NCBI GenBank assembly: GCA_002438685.1
Contig: DJQG01000072.1
Coordinates: 1 to 14,516, forward strand
Source of the DNA: Ruminococcaceae bacterium UBA6392
GTDB taxonomy: Bacteria > Bacillota > Clostridia > Oscillospirales > Acutalibacteraceae
Direction: 5' to 3'
Length of the DNA: 14,516 bases
In this document: piece after piece, positions 14,292 through 14,516 of the stretch
Numbering within the stretch: the stretch's first letter is position 1
Layout of the letters: the number at the start of each line of letters is the position of its first letter
Translations under genes and position numbers: made by a program
The notes under the pieces: generated by a model
The model's database searches: none
The model's input: only the letters and a program-made list of their open reading frames with translations
What the model was told of the DNA's origin: nothing

Positions 14292-14303
14292 TGCATATAA
14301 TAG

Positions 14304-14335
14304 AGCCCCGGAGTTTTCCGGGGCTTCGTTATTGC
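14304..14335 (+). terminator. Intrinsic terminator after smc
   Basis: AGCCCCGGA (14304-14312) and TCCGGGGCT (14317-14325) form a perfect 9-bp GC-rich stem with a GTTT loop, 12 nt after the smc stop. The following tract TCGTTATT is moderately T-rich. It probably ends the long operon. Confidence 0.75.
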
Positions 14336-14365
14336 ACATATTGCTGATTAGCAAGCGTAATAATA

Positions 14366-14392
14366 TTGTAGAGGCGGATATCATCCGCCCGC
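14366..14392. repeat. Palindromic repeat module 1
   Basis: A TTGTAGAGG lead is joined to the palindrome GGCGGAT-ATC-ATCCGCC (14373-14389), then CGC. It shares the GTAG(G/A)GG(C)G lead with two further modules downstream. Such short GTAGGGGCG palindromes are, to my recollection, dispersed in intergenic DNA of many Clostridia. Confidence 0.6.
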
Positions 14393-14422
14393 AAAATCTG
14401 CACGAATTTATTGACGCGCAGC

Positions 14423-14468
14423 TTGTAGGGTGCGGCGACTCGATGCACCGATGCCGCACAAGCGGCAT
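14423..14468. repeat. Palindromic repeat module 2 with two competing hairpins
   Basis: A TTGTAGG lead is followed by GTGCGGC (14430-14436), which pairs with GCCGCAC (14453-14459). The same 3' region also forms a second perfect 7-bp hairpin, ATGCCGC-ACAA-GCGGCAT (14451-14468). The two stems share bases 14453-14457 and exclude each other. Confidence 0.55.
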
Positions 14469-14497
14469 GAAATCTTTGCAAAAGGTTATCTTACTGA

Positions 14498-14516
14498 CCG
14501 TAGGGGCGAACTTCGT
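14498..14516. repeat. Palindromic repeat module 3, cut by the window end
   Basis: CCGTAGGGGCGAACTTCGT resembles the lead and left arm of module 1. If the sequence continued with TCGCC it would complete GGCGAAC-TTC-GTTCGCC; that continuation is inferred and cannot be seen here. Confidence 0.45.

Noticed and set aside
13350..14468. 372-codon open frame antisense to the 3' end of smc, running into the repeats.
   Set aside because: It is antisense to the intact smc C-terminal coil and head, and its beginning lies in palindromic repeats; no ribosome binding site or domain is visible.
14341..14516. Terminal repeats considered as a CRISPR array.
   Set aside because: The modules differ in length and core sequence, there are no regular spacers, and no cas genes are present.
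1..14516. Search for a mobile element, prophage, toxin-antitoxin or defence system.
   Set aside because: All confident genes are conserved core functions; no transposase, integrase, toxin or defence domain was recognised on either strand.

Overview
The window looks like chromosomal core DNA from an anaerobic Firmicute, most likely an uncultured Clostridia/Oscillospirales-type gut bacterium. This is inferred from the infC-rpmI-rplT operon with an upstream attenuator, the dprA-topA-trmFO order, the plsX-rnc-radical SAM-smc order, strong GGAGG ribosome binding sites, and the GTAGGGGCG-type palindromic repeats after smc. All eleven confident genes lie on the + strand. I see no insertion sequence, prophage, CRISPR array, tRNA, rRNA or defence system.

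Layout. Bases 1-351 hold no supportable gene; a promoter with a 6-bp inverted repeat over its -35 box precedes a single membrane protein of the YhhN/TMEM86 (lysoplasmalogenase-like) family that starts at TTG 352. A near-consensus promoter at 1076-1104 then drives a leader of about 130 nt ending in an intrinsic terminator at 1210-1243. Next come infC (IF3, apparently starting at a non-AUG codon, AUA), rpmI (L35) and rplT (L20). This is the layout of the L20-autoregulated operon of Firmicutes. A hairpin with a poor U-tract at 2484-2512 follows rplT.

Bases 2531-14291 hold seven tightly packed or overlapping genes plus an 86-nt link to rplT: a SpoU/TrmH rRNA 2'-O-methyltransferase, dprA, topA, trmFO, plsX, rnc, an Elp3-like radical SAM protein and smc (eight genes in total, counting the methyltransferase). 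Gaps range from +17 to -8 nt, so one transcription unit is likely, and it ends at the terminator 14304-14335. The themes are RNA maturation and modification (TrmH, TrmFO, RNase III), DNA topology and chromosome organisation (TopA, SMC, DprA) and phospholipid synthesis (PlsX). Two conserved Firmicute clusters (dprA-topA-trmFO and plsX-rnc-smc) are joined here. The genes that often lie inside or after them (xerC/hslVU/codY, fabD/fabG/acpP, ftsY) are absent from the window.

The last 180 bases are non-coding. They carry three palindromic repeat modules that each begin with a (T/C)GTAG(G/A)GG-like motif, the last one cut by the window end. I found no convincing new multi-gene system. The points most worth a second look are the non-AUG infC start with its leader, the twin CCGGTA hairpins in front of infC and rpmI, the radical SAM gene between rnc and smc, and the terminal repeat cluster.
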